Shown: positions 44,201 through 53,332 of the stretch, piece after piece
How the letters are laid out: every line of letters starts with the position of its first letter
How positions within the stretch are numbered: the first letter of the stretch is position 1
From: Lysinibacillus cavernae
GTDB lineage: Bacteria > Bacillota > Bacilli > Bacillales_A > Planococcaceae
DNA length: 64,000 bases
Direction of reading: 5' to 3'
Assembly (NCBI RefSeq): GCF_009724685.1
Contig: NZ_WMEF01000003.1
Location: 496,001 to 560,000, forward strand
The notes under the pieces: model-generated
What the model saw: the letters and a program-made list of their open reading frames with translations, nothing else
The model's database searches: none
Told to the model about the DNA's origin: nothing
Program-made: the position numbers and the translations under genes

Positions 44201-44772
44201 CTAGAACGGTATTGTTGCAATCGCTCCAGCTTTCAAATTTTTATCCCTATCTTCTAATTCCTTGTCCAAACTTGCTGTCATTAATAACTTTGTATCGTAA
44301 TCAAGATTCAATAAATATTCAGCCTTGAAACCTTTTTGAATATAGTGATGAAGAAAATAAAAATCATCATCACTTTCAATTAGTTTTTTATAGCTTTAAC
44401 TCCGCCTTTTTTATATCCCGCAAGTTCGAAACCAATTTCAGACAGCAAAGAGATTTCACCTGGTTCAAAAATTTTAGATACAATGTCAGTTGGTAACGTG
44501 CAGCCATACGCCTTTTTTAATTCAGGATCTTTTAAATTTGGCTCTACCATTGTGTTATATACCATATACTCGTCAGCGTCTGTATCATTATTTTCATCCC
44601 TGGCCATTTTCATGGTATCTACACATAAAGATTTTTCAGGTTTACGCAAGACTACTTCAACGCCTAATCGTTCCACAAGTACAGTCTCCGTGACATCATC
44701 CTTCACCTGGTACTTTTCTTTCTCTTTCATTAAGTCAGTAAGTGTTAAACGTTTGATTTCTTTTTTTGACAT
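44201..44772 (-). CDS. Tail assembly chaperone GT, made by -1 frameshifting
   Basis: Ribosomes slipping back one base on A-AAA-AAC (44389-44383) just before the zero-frame TAA continue in a frame that is open to TAG at 44201. The result is a product of about 190 residues, 60 longer than the upstream protein. The added part (L-I-E-S-D-D-D-F-Y-F-L, K-A-E-Y-L-L, M-T-A-S-L-D-K-E-L) is acidic and helical as in T domains. Position directly before the tape measure is diagnostic of G/GT pairs. The frameshift is inferred from sequence. Confidence 0.8.
44380..44772 (-). CDS. Tail assembly chaperone G (XkdN-like)
   Basis: 130 residues. Opens with K-R-L-T-L-T-D-L-M-K-E-K-E-K and contains the V-E-V-V-L-R-K-P-E segment, as in XkdN/DUF-type tail chaperones. 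Its last codons carry the slippery sequence for the GT product. It probably coats the tape measure during tail assembly. It follows the tail tube gene. Confidence 0.82.
   Translation of the reverse strand: MSKKEIKRLTLTDLMKEKEKYQVKDDVTETVLVERLGVEVVLRKPEKSLCVDTMKMARDENNDTDADEYMVYNTMVEPNLKDPELKKAYGCTLPTDIVSKIFEPGEISLLSEIGFELAGYKKGGVKAIKN
44383..44389 (-). other. Programmed -1 ribosomal frameshift site
   Basis: The heptamer A-AAA-AAC, in the correct X-XXY-YYZ phasing (codons ATA AAA AAC), lies immediately before the TAA of the chaperone gene. The -1 frame stays open for 60 codons. Confidence 0.85.
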
Positions 44773-44799
44773 TTTATATTTCCCTCCGATTTTTATGGT

Positions 44800-45234
44800 T
44801 TAAGCTGTAATTTGATCAATAAAATCATAATCAGCAAAGTTAAACGGCAATTCCTCTGTCCCTGCCGTTTTTTGTGCAAATTGCATTAGCATAAACTCAT
44901 TAAATGTTACTTCGCTAATGGCTACTCGTTCTGAACCAAACGCTCCAGGATCAGCTAATTTCCCGACAATGTTTACATCAGGCACCATACCTTTTTTTAC
45001 ATCATCAGCGAGTAAGTTTGCACCTCGGCTATAAACCTTTTTGACTTTTAATGTTCCCTCACCCGACCAACCAAGCATCTTTTTATGAGTTGCTGGATCT
45101 TCGGCCATATTTACGTCTTCATAATCAATGGAAACTTTAGCTTCAAATTCCTCAATGTCGAGCCATTTTTCATTGTTCACCCACACACTACCATAAGTGC
45201 CATTAATAACGCGATTAGATTTTAATTTACCCAT
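44800..45234 (-). CDS. Tail tube protein, XkdM family
   Basis: 144 residues. N-terminal I-N-G-T-Y-G-S-V-W-V-N-N-E near 10-22, then the E-G-T-L-K-V-K-K-V-Y-S-R segment near 55-66 and the P-G-A-F-G-S-E-R-V-A-I near 90-100, typical of XkdM tube proteins. It forms the inner tube within the sheath encoded just upstream, 14 bases away. Confidence 0.88.
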   Translation of the reverse strand: MGKLKSNRVINGTYGSVWVNNEKWLDIEEFEAKVSIDYEDVNMAEDPATHKKMLGWSGEGTLKVKKVYSRGANLLADDVKKGMVPDVNIVGKLADPGAFGSERVAISEVTFNEFMLMQFAQKTAGTEELPFNFADYDFIDQITA

Positions 45235-45247
45235 GTGTCAATCCTCC

Positions 45248-46306
45248 TTAAATCGCAATATCCATATCTAAATCCTCGATAGCATCAACAATCTTAATGT
45301 TGCTACCTAAAAAGACGTTCTTTTTAAAGGACATTTCTTTTACTTTTTGGTCGTCCCAATCTGTCGTGTCTCGACCAACACCTTCCCACGCTAAACGTTG
45401 CTTTTGTACGTTTATTTCAGCTTTATTATCAAAGTTTGGATCAAGTATTTCCTCACCTTCCAAGCCGTCATAATAAGCGTTAATGGAACGAATAAACAAC
45501 ACTTGATTATCGTAAATATTGTTATGTTTACCGATGTAATGCTTATCAAATGTGGTGCGAATATCATCTTTAATTAAATCCTGCACTTCCATGACACGAA
45601 TCGATTTAAAGTCTTCTGTCTTTTTGCCTGTTATTGTCGTCAGGCTGTTAATACCTCGACCAATTTTGATATTTTCACCATCGTTTATCAGGATCAGTTC
45701 ACCATCATCAACAGCCTTATCAGGATCTTCAATTTCTGTGATAGCATCGATCTCATTCAATTCGTAATAAGTCGATGATCGAGTAAATGGTAAACCTGCT
45801 AAGATGCCAGCGATACGCGCGGTATACTCTGCCGTTGTGTACTCTTTTTCACCGACTTTAATTCCTGCTGTAGTGAAATTAATGATTCCTTCATGATCCG
45901 CCTCACTGTTTGGCAATACTGCTTTGAACGTTTTCTTATTAATGTCACGCTTTGTTTTAATCCACGTTTCAAAAGTTGTTGTATCCTTAGCTTCAATACC
46001 AGGAATGGCCAAGTAATTGAATCGCTTATTATTTAAGCGTGTCAAAGCTGTGTTGTAATCAGCTGCAGTTGTTGGCAATCGTTCAATAATAATTTTGCTT
46101 GGTGTACCCTTAAATGTTAATTGAATGTAATCTAAGTTTTCAGGTGCCCATGCCTCTGTTGGTACGTCTTCAATGCTTTTGTACGTTACTGTATCAGCTG
46201 TTTGCACATCATCTTTTAGAATCAATGCAACAATTCCTAGCTGGCTACGCTTGATCGCTGTAACGGCTTTACCATTAAAATCTATAATAATTTGTGGTAG
46301 GCCCAT
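45248..46306 (-). CDS. Contractile tail sheath protein, XkdK-like
   Basis: 352 residues, at the short end for sheath proteins (XkdK is about 460). It opens L-P-Q-I-I-I-D-F-N-G-K-A and contains R-G-I-N-S-L-T-T-I near 225 and the C-terminal R-L-A-W-E-G-V-G-R-D region. The sheath gene proves a contractile (myovirus-type) tail. Gene order sheath-tube-chaperones-tape measure is standard. Confidence 0.9.
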   Translation of the reverse strand: MGLPQIIIDFNGKAVTAIKRSQLGIVALILKDDVQTADTVTYKSIEDVPTEAWAPENLDYIQLTFKGTPSKIIIERLPTTAADYNTALTRLNNKRFNYLAIPGIEAKDTTTFETWIKTKRDINKKTFKAVLPNSEADHEGIINFTTAGIKVGEKEYTTAEYTARIAGILAGLPFTRSSTYYELNEIDAITEIEDPDKAVDDGELILINDGENIKIGRGINSLTTITGKKTEDFKSIRVMEVQDLIKDDIRTTFDKHYIGKHNNIYDNQVLFIRSINAYYDGLEGEEILDPNFDNKAEINVQKQRLAWEGVGRDTTDWDDQKVKEMSFKKNVFLGSNIKIVDAIEDLDMDIAI

Positions 46307-46309
46307 TGT

Positions 46310-46801
46310 TTAATCCCCTTCCTCATCATCCAATTCACCCATAAGCTCAATTGGATATTTTTCATAAAAGTCTTTGCCATTTTTTATTTCATCTTCGATG
46401 TTGTTACCTGAACCGCCTTCGCCATATTCACGGCCATCAAAGAATTGAAGATCAAATTCAAACTGCAGCACACCATCTATTTCATCGAAATTAGGTTCGA
46501 CTATATCCAAATGGCGATCTTCCACAGTGAATTTCAAGTCGAATAGATCTCCTAATGTTTCTTGAACATCTAATAATTCAACTGCATTGTCATCATCGTT
46601 AGAAGGAAAATAAAAAATGCGAACCGTGCAAGACTTTTCAACTTGTGTCAAATAGCCCTCACGTTTCACATTATCTAATTCCACTTTGAAAGATGGCCGC
46701 GTAAATCCTTTGCTTACTGATTTACTAGAAACATCAATATCAATAAAGTTTGACAATAATTTTTCATTAATTGCTGCCTTGATTTGCTTAAAAGTAATCA
46801 T
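46310..46801 (-). CDS. Head-tail/tail terminator-region protein (XkdJ/DUF6838-like)
   Basis: 163 residues, acidic. F-K-Q-I-K-A-A-I-N-E-K-L near the start and S-K-G-F-T-R-P-S-F-K-V-E near 27-40 are typical of the phage tail-completion proteins that precede sheath genes. The end is very acidic (G-E-L-D-D-E-E-G-D). Probably tail terminator. Confidence 0.7.
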   Translation of the reverse strand: MITFKQIKAAINEKLLSNFIDIDVSSKSVSKGFTRPSFKVELDNVKREGYLTQVEKSCTVRIFYFPSNDDDNAVELLDVQETLGDLFDLKFTVEDRHLDIVEPNFDEIDGVLQFEFDLQFFDGREYGEGGSGNNIEDEIKNGKDFYEKYPIELMGELDDEEGD

Positions 46802-47226
46802 AATTTATTCTTCCTCAACAATTCATCTAGCCATTTTACAGTTTCGCTTTCTACATCACCTGAGGATTCAAATTCACGCATACCCTTATCAAGTGGCTTT
46901 TTCCCTGGCACAAAATCGCCTGTTCTGTTGCCTTCATGGTCTACCATCCAATGGCCATCTTCCACCAGGTGTGCATGTGGTGAAGAATTGTAAACACGTA
47001 CAACAAGTTCTCCACGATAACCAATAAAGACTTTTCCCCGTTTCCACTTCTTGTGATACATACCTGTTTTCTTTTTTACAAGACTTCGAGCTTTTTTTGC
47101 TACTGTTGTCCTGGCTTTAGAGCCAATTTTACGCATCAATTTTGGTGCTTCTTTAGGCACCTCCCTGGTGGCGACATTAAATAAATCTCTTTGAAAATCA
47201 GTTAAACCGTTCATTTGAATGCTCAA
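46798..47226 (-). CDS. HK97 gp10-type head-tail connector
   Basis: 142 residues. The basic segment R-K-I-G-S-K-A-R-T-T-V-A-K-K-A near 27-41 and S-S-P-H-A-H-L-V-E-D-G-H near 81-92 are hallmarks of the HK97-gp10/XkdI family. It overlaps its neighbours by four bases on each side. It joins head and tail. Confidence 0.85.
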   Translation of the reverse strand: MSIQMNGLTDFQRDLFNVATREVPKEAPKLMRKIGSKARTTVAKKARSLVKKKTGMYHKKWKRGKVFIGYRGELVVRVYNSSPHAHLVEDGHWMVDHEGNRTGDFVPGKKPLDKGMREFESSGDVESETVKWLDELLRKNKL

Positions 47227-47549
47227 TTCAACACCTCCTGAACAAAAATTTCAAGTGTCTCATTGCGAAAATAGGGATTAAGAATATATTTAATTTCAAA
47301 TTCATGTTCTTTGTATCTGATCCGCATATCCTTTGTGATGTCTTTGCCAGCGTGGTATCGCACGATGATTTTATGCGTGACATTCGTTAAAATTGTGTCA
47401 GCAACTTGCTTTTGTAATGAGCCTGTTTGCGGAATGATCGCTGCCCATATTTTTTTATCAGGTAGAAATTCATAAACAGTTTCGTTCAATTCATTTTTTG
47501 TCTTTTGATTAGTGAGGATTTCAATTCGCTTATCAAGATCATAGTTCAT
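47223..47549 (-). CDS. Head-tail adaptor (XkdH / SPP1 gp16-like)
   Basis: 108 residues. L-D-K-R-I-E-I-L at the start and V-T-H-K-I-I-V-R-Y near 54-62, then D-M-R-I-R-Y, match the phage head-tail adaptor family, which stops DNA leakage at the connector. Part of the tightly packed connector gene block. Confidence 0.82.
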   Translation of the reverse strand: MNYDLDKRIEILTNQKTKNELNETVYEFLPDKKIWAAIIPQTGSLQKQVADTILTNVTHKIIVRYHAGKDITKDMRIRYKEHEFEIKYILNPYFRNETLEIFVQEVLN

Positions 47550-47838
47550 TGTTATCCCCCTTAAAAGAACTTAATAATGAGAGTTTTATAAGCATTTTTT
47601 CAAATGCGCTGGCGAAACGTTCTTTGTTGTCGTCATAACCGAAATGAGCCTTACAATACAAGATACAAGCTCGGCGAATTAAATCGTCTTCATCTACAAC
47701 TTTCTCTGAACTTGCACCAACTTCGATGATTTCCCTTTTAGCTGCTGCAATCAAATCGTTTAATTCATCATCATGTTCGTCCTCATCTAATCGCATTGCA
47801 AATTTCACTTTTTCTAATAGAGTAAGTTTATTCTCCAT
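47539..47838 (-). CDS. Head-tail connector, gp6-like
   Basis: 99 residues from the ATG at 47838. All-helical, with V-K-F-A-M-R-L-D-E-D-E-H-D-D-E-L near 10-25 and I-A-A-A-K-R-E-I-I near 30, the gp6/gp15-like connector pattern that forms a ring under the portal. Overlaps both neighbours. Confidence 0.8.
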   Translation of the reverse strand: MENKLTLLEKVKFAMRLDEDEHDDELNDLIAAAKREIIEVGASSEKVVDEDDLIRRACILYCKAHFGYDDNKERFASAFEKMLIKLSLLSSFKGDNNEL

Positions 47839-48121
47839 CACTCTCACTCTCTTTCTTCGTCTTCATAACGTCGATAGCTTTACGAAGAGTTTCCTCTTCC
47901 ATTTTTGTATAGCCCTTAATCTTTAGAACTTTCGCTTCTGCAATTAGTGCTTCATCGACTTTTGCGTTCCCTTGTAGCAACTGTTTAGATACCAGCAAAT
48001 AGCCTTTTTTTGTTAAGAAAGAAACACGTTCAACATCATCTGATGCGAACGTGTCTCCTATGTTGTAACCCTCGTTGTTTGTCTTGTCGATAAAGGCTCT
48101 AATTACATGATATTTTTTCAC
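47828..48121 (-). CDS. Small head-region protein
   Basis: 97 residues. It opens with Y-H-V-I-R-A-F-I-D-K-T and contains D-D-V-E-R-V-S-F-L-T-K-K-G-Y-L, the pattern of short proteins located just after the capsid gene in HK97-type heads. It ends in a charged helix. Function unknown. Confidence 0.65.
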   Translation of the reverse strand: MKKYHVIRAFIDKTNNEGYNIGDTFASDDVERVSFLTKKGYLLVSKQLLQGNAKVDEALIAEAKVLKIKGYTKMEEETLRKAIDVMKTKKESESDGE

Positions 48122-48166
48122 ATCACAGCCTCCTTTGTAAGTTGACTTAATTAATCACTATTTTAA

Positions 48167-49330
48167 TTAAATAGCTGCTGCTTTTTTCACACGTAAGAAA
48201 CCATTTTGAGCAACAACATTACCACCGATAAAGACTGACCCTCTGTGTGCGATCATTCCTTGCTTGAATTTGTAGTCAGTAGAACGTTTGATTTCTGTAG
48301 GTGAGAAAGTTGCAAGTTCATAATTTGAGAGTGGACCATAAGCCATTGCATAAACACCTGCTACCGTTGCTGATGAAGAAATTGATGCACATGCGCTATT
48401 TATGATAAATGGTACACCATCAATTGTCCCTGTATTACCAGACGTTTTAACTTCATACACTTTTTTACCATCAGTAGTGCGGAGTGTTGCAAATGCTTTT
48501 AAATCATGTTTGTTGAGAATTAAAACTGCTGCATCTTCAACATCTTCATCTCCACCATAAGCATAAATAATGTTGTCTAAAGTGCTTGCATCAATTTTAG
48601 CAATTTCGATGTCTGTATCTGCAGAAATTGCTGATGCCGCTTCTGAAAAAATACCTACTAACTTTCCAGCTGCACCAGTACCGATTAATATTTCACGGGT
48701 GATTTTTCTTCGCAATGCTTTATTAATGCCTCCTGTAATTACATTGCTATAATTAGCTGCTGGAAGCTTCGTAACTTCTTCTGTTTCCTCACTGTACGCT
48801 GTGATTTTTGTTTTAGAGATAGTAGCGTAGTCAAACTCACTCTCTGCTGTATTGTATTCTGCATTTTCTGAAGAGTAGTCACCTGTTCCATGTCCTTTTT
48901 CATAAGGGCGTTCATATGACTCTCCACCTTCTAATGGAACATGTGTTACACGATCAATTAATGATGAAGTTTGATTAAATGTACCTTTGATGTCTTTAGC
49001 TGTGTGCTTTGGTAACACTAAATCACCACTGGCAACAGTAATAGCTCGATTTTCTAATAAATCTAAACCACGCTTTTCAGCCTCATGTGTATCTTGGTTT
49101 TCATTTTCATCAATCTTATTATTGAAAGTATCAATAGTTCGGTTTTCAGGATTGCCGTTTACAATGTCAGTAGCTTGTTGTTGCAATTGCGAGCGACGTT
49201 CATGTGCTTCGATTTTCTCATTGATTTCACGAAGTTCTTTTTCTAAATCATCAAGATTAAGATCGCGTGTTTCATCAGCTAGCATTTCACGGATTTCAGC
49301 TTTTCGTTTTAACAATTCTTGTAAATTCAT
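48167..49330 (-). CDS. Major capsid protein, HK97 family
   Basis: 387 residues. Residues 1 to about 60 are a coiled-coil delta/scaffold domain (E-L-L-K-R-K-A-E-I-R-E-M) expected to be removed by the protease encoded upstream. The capsid fold follows, with S-S-L-I-D-R-V-T-H-V-P near 120 and R-K-I-T-R-E-I-L-I-G-T-G near 208-219. Gene order terminase-portal-protease-capsid is standard for HK97-type heads. Confidence 0.93.
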   Translation of the reverse strand: MNLQELLKRKAEIREMLADETRDLNLDDLEKELREINEKIEAHERRSQLQQQATDIVNGNPENRTIDTFNNKIDENENQDTHEAEKRGLDLLENRAITVASGDLVLPKHTAKDIKGTFNQTSSLIDRVTHVPLEGGESYERPYEKGHGTGDYSSENAEYNTAESEFDYATISKTKITAYSEETEEVTKLPAANYSNVITGGINKALRRKITREILIGTGAAGKLVGIFSEAASAISADTDIEIAKIDASTLDNIIYAYGGDEDVEDAAVLILNKHDLKAFATLRTTDGKKVYEVKTSGNTGTIDGVPFIINSACASISSSATVAGVYAMAYGPLSNYELATFSPTEIKRSTDYKFKQGMIAHRGSVFIGGNVVAQNGFLRVKKAAAI

Positions 49331-49357
49331 TTTAGTAAAACCTCTTTTCTCAAGTTT

Positions 49358-49936
49358 TTATAGTAATGTTTTAAGAAGCAATCGTTGACGACGATTACTT
49401 TGTTGTTTTGATTTAAAATGTTCTTTGTAAGGATCATGGGATCGCGCTTGTACTTCAGAATCTGGATAAGCTGGAAAAGCAACTGGTGAAACTTCTATTA
49501 ATTTTGCTTTCGAAATAGTACGAATGATATTATCAATATCATTTTCATCCCATTCTTCTTTCTGCATTTGGAATGCAAAGGAGACACCTTCAACGTCACC
49601 ACGTCTGATAGTTTCATATGCGTCATTTCCTAGCGTTGTATTAGGTAATTCAAGTTCGAATCGTAACCCTATTTCATCTTCGTATAAGCGTAATGTGCCA
49701 TTTTTAGTACGCCCTAATACTTTTGATGTGTCATGTGACCACAAGGCCAGTTGGTCATCAATTGTTAATGAATCTGTAAAAGAGCCTCGCTTGAATTGCT
49801 CTTTGAATCTTCTCCAGTAACCCATTGTGTGAGATTTCATTTCCCACTTGACCGCATAGCCACTAATAGTGCGTTTACCTTCACTTTCTTCACGTAAATC
49901 TATTTCGTTCGTCGTTAAATTCCTAGTTTCCTTCAT
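49358..49936 (-). CDS. Prohead protease, HK97 family
   Basis: 192 residues from the ATG at 49936, nine bases after GGGAGGTG; a GTG four codons earlier overlaps that site. The His in L-W-S-H-D-T-S-K-V-L-G near 70 and the Ser in V-E-G-V-S-F-A-F near 120 are the catalytic residues of the family. It overlaps the portal gene by 14 bases. It trims the capsid scaffold domain during head maturation. Confidence 0.92.
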   Translation of the reverse strand: MKETRNLTTNEIDLREESEGKRTISGYAVKWEMKSHTMGYWRRFKEQFKRGSFTDSLTIDDQLALWSHDTSKVLGRTKNGTLRLYEDEIGLRFELELPNTTLGNDAYETIRRGDVEGVSFAFQMQKEEWDENDIDNIIRTISKAKLIEVSPVAFPAYPDSEVQARSHDPYKEHFKSKQQSNRRQRLLLKTLL

Positions 49937-51122
49937 TATCGTTATCACCTCCCTCTGATTTAGTAGTGACTTGAACTGTATCTAGGCGACGAATAGGTTT
50001 GTCTCCTCCTTCAACTGGTGGTAAGTTGAGAATTCGACACCAATCATTAGGCGTAAGCGCTCCACGGTCAACCATCTGTACAAGTGCCAATTTGGTTGAC
50101 ATACTAGCATATTGAAGGGATGATGCTTCATAAATAATGCAGTTGCCACGGTTTCTCTCATAATCAAGAAATAGCTTTTCTGTTGTCTCATCTGCAAATT
50201 GCATGGCTACAGGTTCAATATTCATCTCATAATAAGCATTCCATTCGTCTTCATTATATTTTGCTTGGACAATGTTATCGTTGGTATTAAAAAATGAATA
50301 CACGCGTTGTACAGTATTCATTGCTTGCTTATCGTCAGGTACGAAAGCCTTATTATCTACTTGTTTCAATTCGTACTTACCATCTGCACCAGCTGCACCA
50401 CCTGAGTTTTGTACGGTAAGAAATTGATCATTAAACTTATCAACAGCAGCCTTCACATCTTCGTCACGCATCACTGTTGCGAATTTTAATATCCATCGAA
50501 TAATTGCACTATTTTTTATAGCCTTAATAATCCCTTGATCACTTGTAGTGATAACTTCCATTAACGATGTTAACGCTGCTCCTGGTGGATCAGAAAAGAA
50601 ATCATTATCATTAAAATCCCTACGCAAATGGATAATATCACTGTATGCTATCAGCTGTTGACTACCGTTAGGGAAATAGAACTTCAAAAAAATATCTCCA
50701 TACATTCCTTCTTTAACTTCAATAGTGGATGATGGTAAGGGATAAATAGCAACAGGTAAAAGCGTTTCAATGTCTCTCTTTATATAAGCAAATGCATTGT
50801 TATTCAAATACAATTGTGTAGCCATTTTTTCTTGTAATACTTGCATAGTCATTAATGGGTTAGGACGCTTCAATAGTCGTTTGATATGATTTTCAGGAAA
50901 TACCTTCATCCCTCTTGAATTATCTCGAATGTGCCTTGGTATTAATTTTCCAATAGCAATGACTGCTGGACGAATAGCAGCACGAATAATATCCGATTTA
51001 TATAAATTGCCATTCCATGCATAAAAACCTTCACCATTATCGACTATCATTTCAAAACGTGTAGTAGATGTTTCACTTTGCGAGATTGGTTTTTTCCCAA
51101 ACATTTTCTCGAATAAGCCCAT
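49923..51122 (-). CDS. Phage portal protein, HK97 type
   Basis: 399 residues. P-L-M-T-M-Q-V-L-Q-E-K-M near 90, N-N-A-F-A-Y-I-K-R-D near 110 and the D-I-I-H-L-R-R-D-F segment near 163-171 identify the portal family. It forms the DNA-entry dodecamer. Located 18 bases after the large terminase gene. Confidence 0.93.
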   Translation of the reverse strand: MGLFEKMFGKKPISQSETSTTRFEMIVDNGEGFYAWNGNLYKSDIIRAAIRPAVIAIGKLIPRHIRDNSRGMKVFPENHIKRLLKRPNPLMTMQVLQEKMATQLYLNNNAFAYIKRDIETLLPVAIYPLPSSTIEVKEGMYGDIFLKFYFPNGSQQLIAYSDIIHLRRDFNDNDFFSDPPGAALTSLMEVITTSDQGIIKAIKNSAIIRWILKFATVMRDEDVKAAVDKFNDQFLTVQNSGGAAGADGKYELKQVDNKAFVPDDKQAMNTVQRVYSFFNTNDNIVQAKYNEDEWNAYYEMNIEPVAMQFADETTEKLFLDYERNRGNCIIYEASSLQYASMSTKLALVQMVDRGALTPNDWCRILNLPPVEGGDKPIRRLDTVQVTTKSEGGDNDNEGN

Positions 51123-51140
51123 ATTTTTCTATCACCACCT

Positions 51141-52820
51141 CTAAATCATGTTTAAATAATCATTTTTACGATCTAAATACACCGTATAAGAGTTTAAAAG
51201 AGCAATCGTGCCATCAATGCGTTTACGTGTATCTCTCGACTTTACAGGTGCAATATTACCGTTTAAATCTACTTTAATTTCCGTATTAGCTAAACACATT
51301 TTCAGAAGTTGATTATTGTTGTAATTGATAATATGATTCGATAAATCTGCTTCGAGTTCTTTCATTGGTGTGGATAATGTGACAGCACCCTGACGAACCT
51401 TAATCATACTGTTCTTACCAAAATGTGATTCAAAGTCCTCTAGTGTAGCATCATCAACATGCCAAGAATCATAGCCTATCCAAGGAATATAAATATCAAA
51501 GTCTTCTCTCAATTCAACGAACCATTTTAAAATATCTTTCATGTCAATTTTGTATTGTCCGCTTGGTCGTAGAATACCCAGACGCTCAAATAGATCATAT
51601 GGAATTTGATCTTCATTTGCTCTCTGCATAATGGACTGTTCAGGTAGCCAAAACATGCAAGCAAAATAAATTTCATCATCGTCTCTTCTCCTTAATAGCA
51701 CACCAGCAGAAGTTAAATCTGTTGTTTCTGATTTATCAAAACCGCCAATTCCATAGTTAAAGTCCATTTTTTCAATTTCAAATGTCGCTGTGTTTTCAAG
51801 CTGCTCCCAACGAAGCCAAGCTGTTGATGCCGTTTGTTTTAAGTTGAAGTCTTTAACAAGTACTGTTGGTTTAAATGCTGCGTCAACTTTGGCCTTATCA
51901 ACAAATTTACGAAGTTCTTCTGTTTTTTTGATGGTACCCAGTCCAGGGTTCGCTTTGATCCAGCAACTTTCATCAAGCCATTCATCACGATGATCTAACT
52001 CATATATAAATGCAAGAAAATGAATATCTTTAATTTTTCCATCAAGTACATTACAGGCATATTCGTACTGCGAGTCGTAAATAGAATCACGAACAAATCC
52101 ATTTGTTGAAATAGAACTAATAAGCCCCTGCTCACGTGAAGACATTGACTGTTTCATAACATCATAAATATTGCGGTCTTTAATCGCTGCCAATTCATCA
52201 ACCGTAATAAAATGACCATTTAAACCATCTAAGCTATTAGAATCACTTGCCAATGCTTCAATATGTGAAAATGTCGCTTCAAAATACAAGTCTGTTTTGC
52301 GCTTCCTAATATATTTAGAAAGGTCTGGACTTTGAGCAACCATCTTATGACACTCTTTAAAACCCTTTTTTGCTTGATCAAGTTTTGTTGCAATAAAGTA
52401 AACCTCGGCTGACCCCTCACCATCACCAACAAGCATGTAAAGCGACAAAGCTGAGTTCTCAGTCGTTTTTCCATTTTTACGGCCACGAATATCCATGATT
52501 TCAGTAATCTGTCTCATCCGTGTTTCTTTATGGACAAATCCGAATGTTGCTTGTAACTTTGCTTTTTGGAATAGATCGAGTTTTAAAGGTTGCCCCATTT
52601 TTGTACCTTGCGCTTGTCGACAAAGATTCTCAATAAATTCAATGGGCTTGGTTGCTAACCGAATATCAAACTCGTATCCTTCTTCTGGATTTCCCAACCA
52701 GTTATAAATAATTTGGTACTGTTGTTTTAGACGCTTACAAGCATTGATTTCGCCTGACATAATTTTGTCATAGTATTCAATGATGTAATTTCTATGCGTT
52801 TCGACACTATAATTCTGCAT
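51141..52820 (-). CDS. Terminase large subunit (Terminase_1 family)
   Basis: 559 residues. Walker-A-like R-G-R-K-N-G-K-T near 112-119, Walker B I-T-V-D-E-L near 208-213, and the nuclease-domain acidic residues in G-G-F-D-K-S near 355-360 and Y-D-S-W-H near 453. It pumps DNA into the prohead and cuts it. Upstream lie the P27-type small subunit and a terminase-type HNH nuclease, as in cos-packaging phages. Confidence 0.94.
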   Translation of the reverse strand: MQNYSVETHRNYIIEYYDKIMSGEINACKRLKQQYQIIYNWLGNPEEGYEFDIRLATKPIEFIENLCRQAQGTKMGQPLKLDLFQKAKLQATFGFVHKETRMRQITEIMDIRGRKNGKTTENSALSLYMLVGDGEGSAEVYFIATKLDQAKKGFKECHKMVAQSPDLSKYIRKRKTDLYFEATFSHIEALASDSNSLDGLNGHFITVDELAAIKDRNIYDVMKQSMSSREQGLISSISTNGFVRDSIYDSQYEYACNVLDGKIKDIHFLAFIYELDHRDEWLDESCWIKANPGLGTIKKTEELRKFVDKAKVDAAFKPTVLVKDFNLKQTASTAWLRWEQLENTATFEIEKMDFNYGIGGFDKSETTDLTSAGVLLRRRDDDEIYFACMFWLPEQSIMQRANEDQIPYDLFERLGILRPSGQYKIDMKDILKWFVELREDFDIYIPWIGYDSWHVDDATLEDFESHFGKNSMIKVRQGAVTLSTPMKELEADLSNHIINYNNNQLLKMCLANTEIKVDLNGNIAPVKSRDTRKRIDGTIALLNSYTVYLDRKNDYLNMI

Positions 52821-52822
52821 AG

Positions 52823-53233
52823 CTATTTACTGTGCTTGGATAAAAATTTTTGCAGCCCATCCATTTCACCCGTGACTTTCAACTTTTGTTCAGGCTTAGG
52901 ATACATATCAAGCAATTGCTTATAGATACCTGTATAAGTCTTTGCAGCGTCTAAGTAATTTTGGAAATAAGGGCTTCGTCTATTAATGGAGTAATCACCT
53001 TGTTGCATTTCTTCAACTGATCCATTTAACTTTACGTGTTGACGAAGTTCTTGAATTTCTACAATTAAAAAAGCCAGTTCATCAATAAGGCGCAATGCAA
53101 CCTCTTTTTGATGACCGACTAGATCAGCAAATATTTTTTTTAACTTAGTTGTTTCTTTTTTGATAGTTTTTTCTTTCAGAATAATTTCAGTTTCTTGTTC
53201 TGGAACGGCGGTTTTCAAAACTTGCCTTGTCAT
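52823..53233 (-). CDS. Terminase small subunit, P27 family
   Basis: 136 residues from the ATG at 53233, preceded by AGGAGG; the frame extends to 53320 but upstream of that site. Helical, with K-T-I-K-K-E-T-T-K-L-K-K-I-F near 20-35 and a C-terminal Y-P-K-P-E-Q-K-L, the pattern of P27-type small terminases. It recognises the packaging site and loads the large subunit encoded two bases away. Confidence 0.82.
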   Translation of the reverse strand: MTRQVLKTAVPEQETEIILKEKTIKKETTKLKKIFADLVGHQKEVALRLIDELAFLIVEIQELRQHVKLNGSVEEMQQGDYSINRRSPYFQNYLDAAKTYTGIYKQLLDMYPKPEQKLKVTGEMDGLQKFLSKHSK

Positions 53234-53332
53234 CGCAAAACCTCCTAGTTTTTTTGATAGGTGGGGGTTATATAAAATCTCAAACGGAGGAAATCTAAGG
53301 TTGGCATTCGGTCTCCACAAATCCCCATGATT

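Noticed and set aside
43666-44328. 220-codon plus-strand frame opposite the tape measure
   Set aside because: Shadow of the Ala/Gly-rich tape measure and chaperone genes; low-complexity Ser/Pro/Thr composition.
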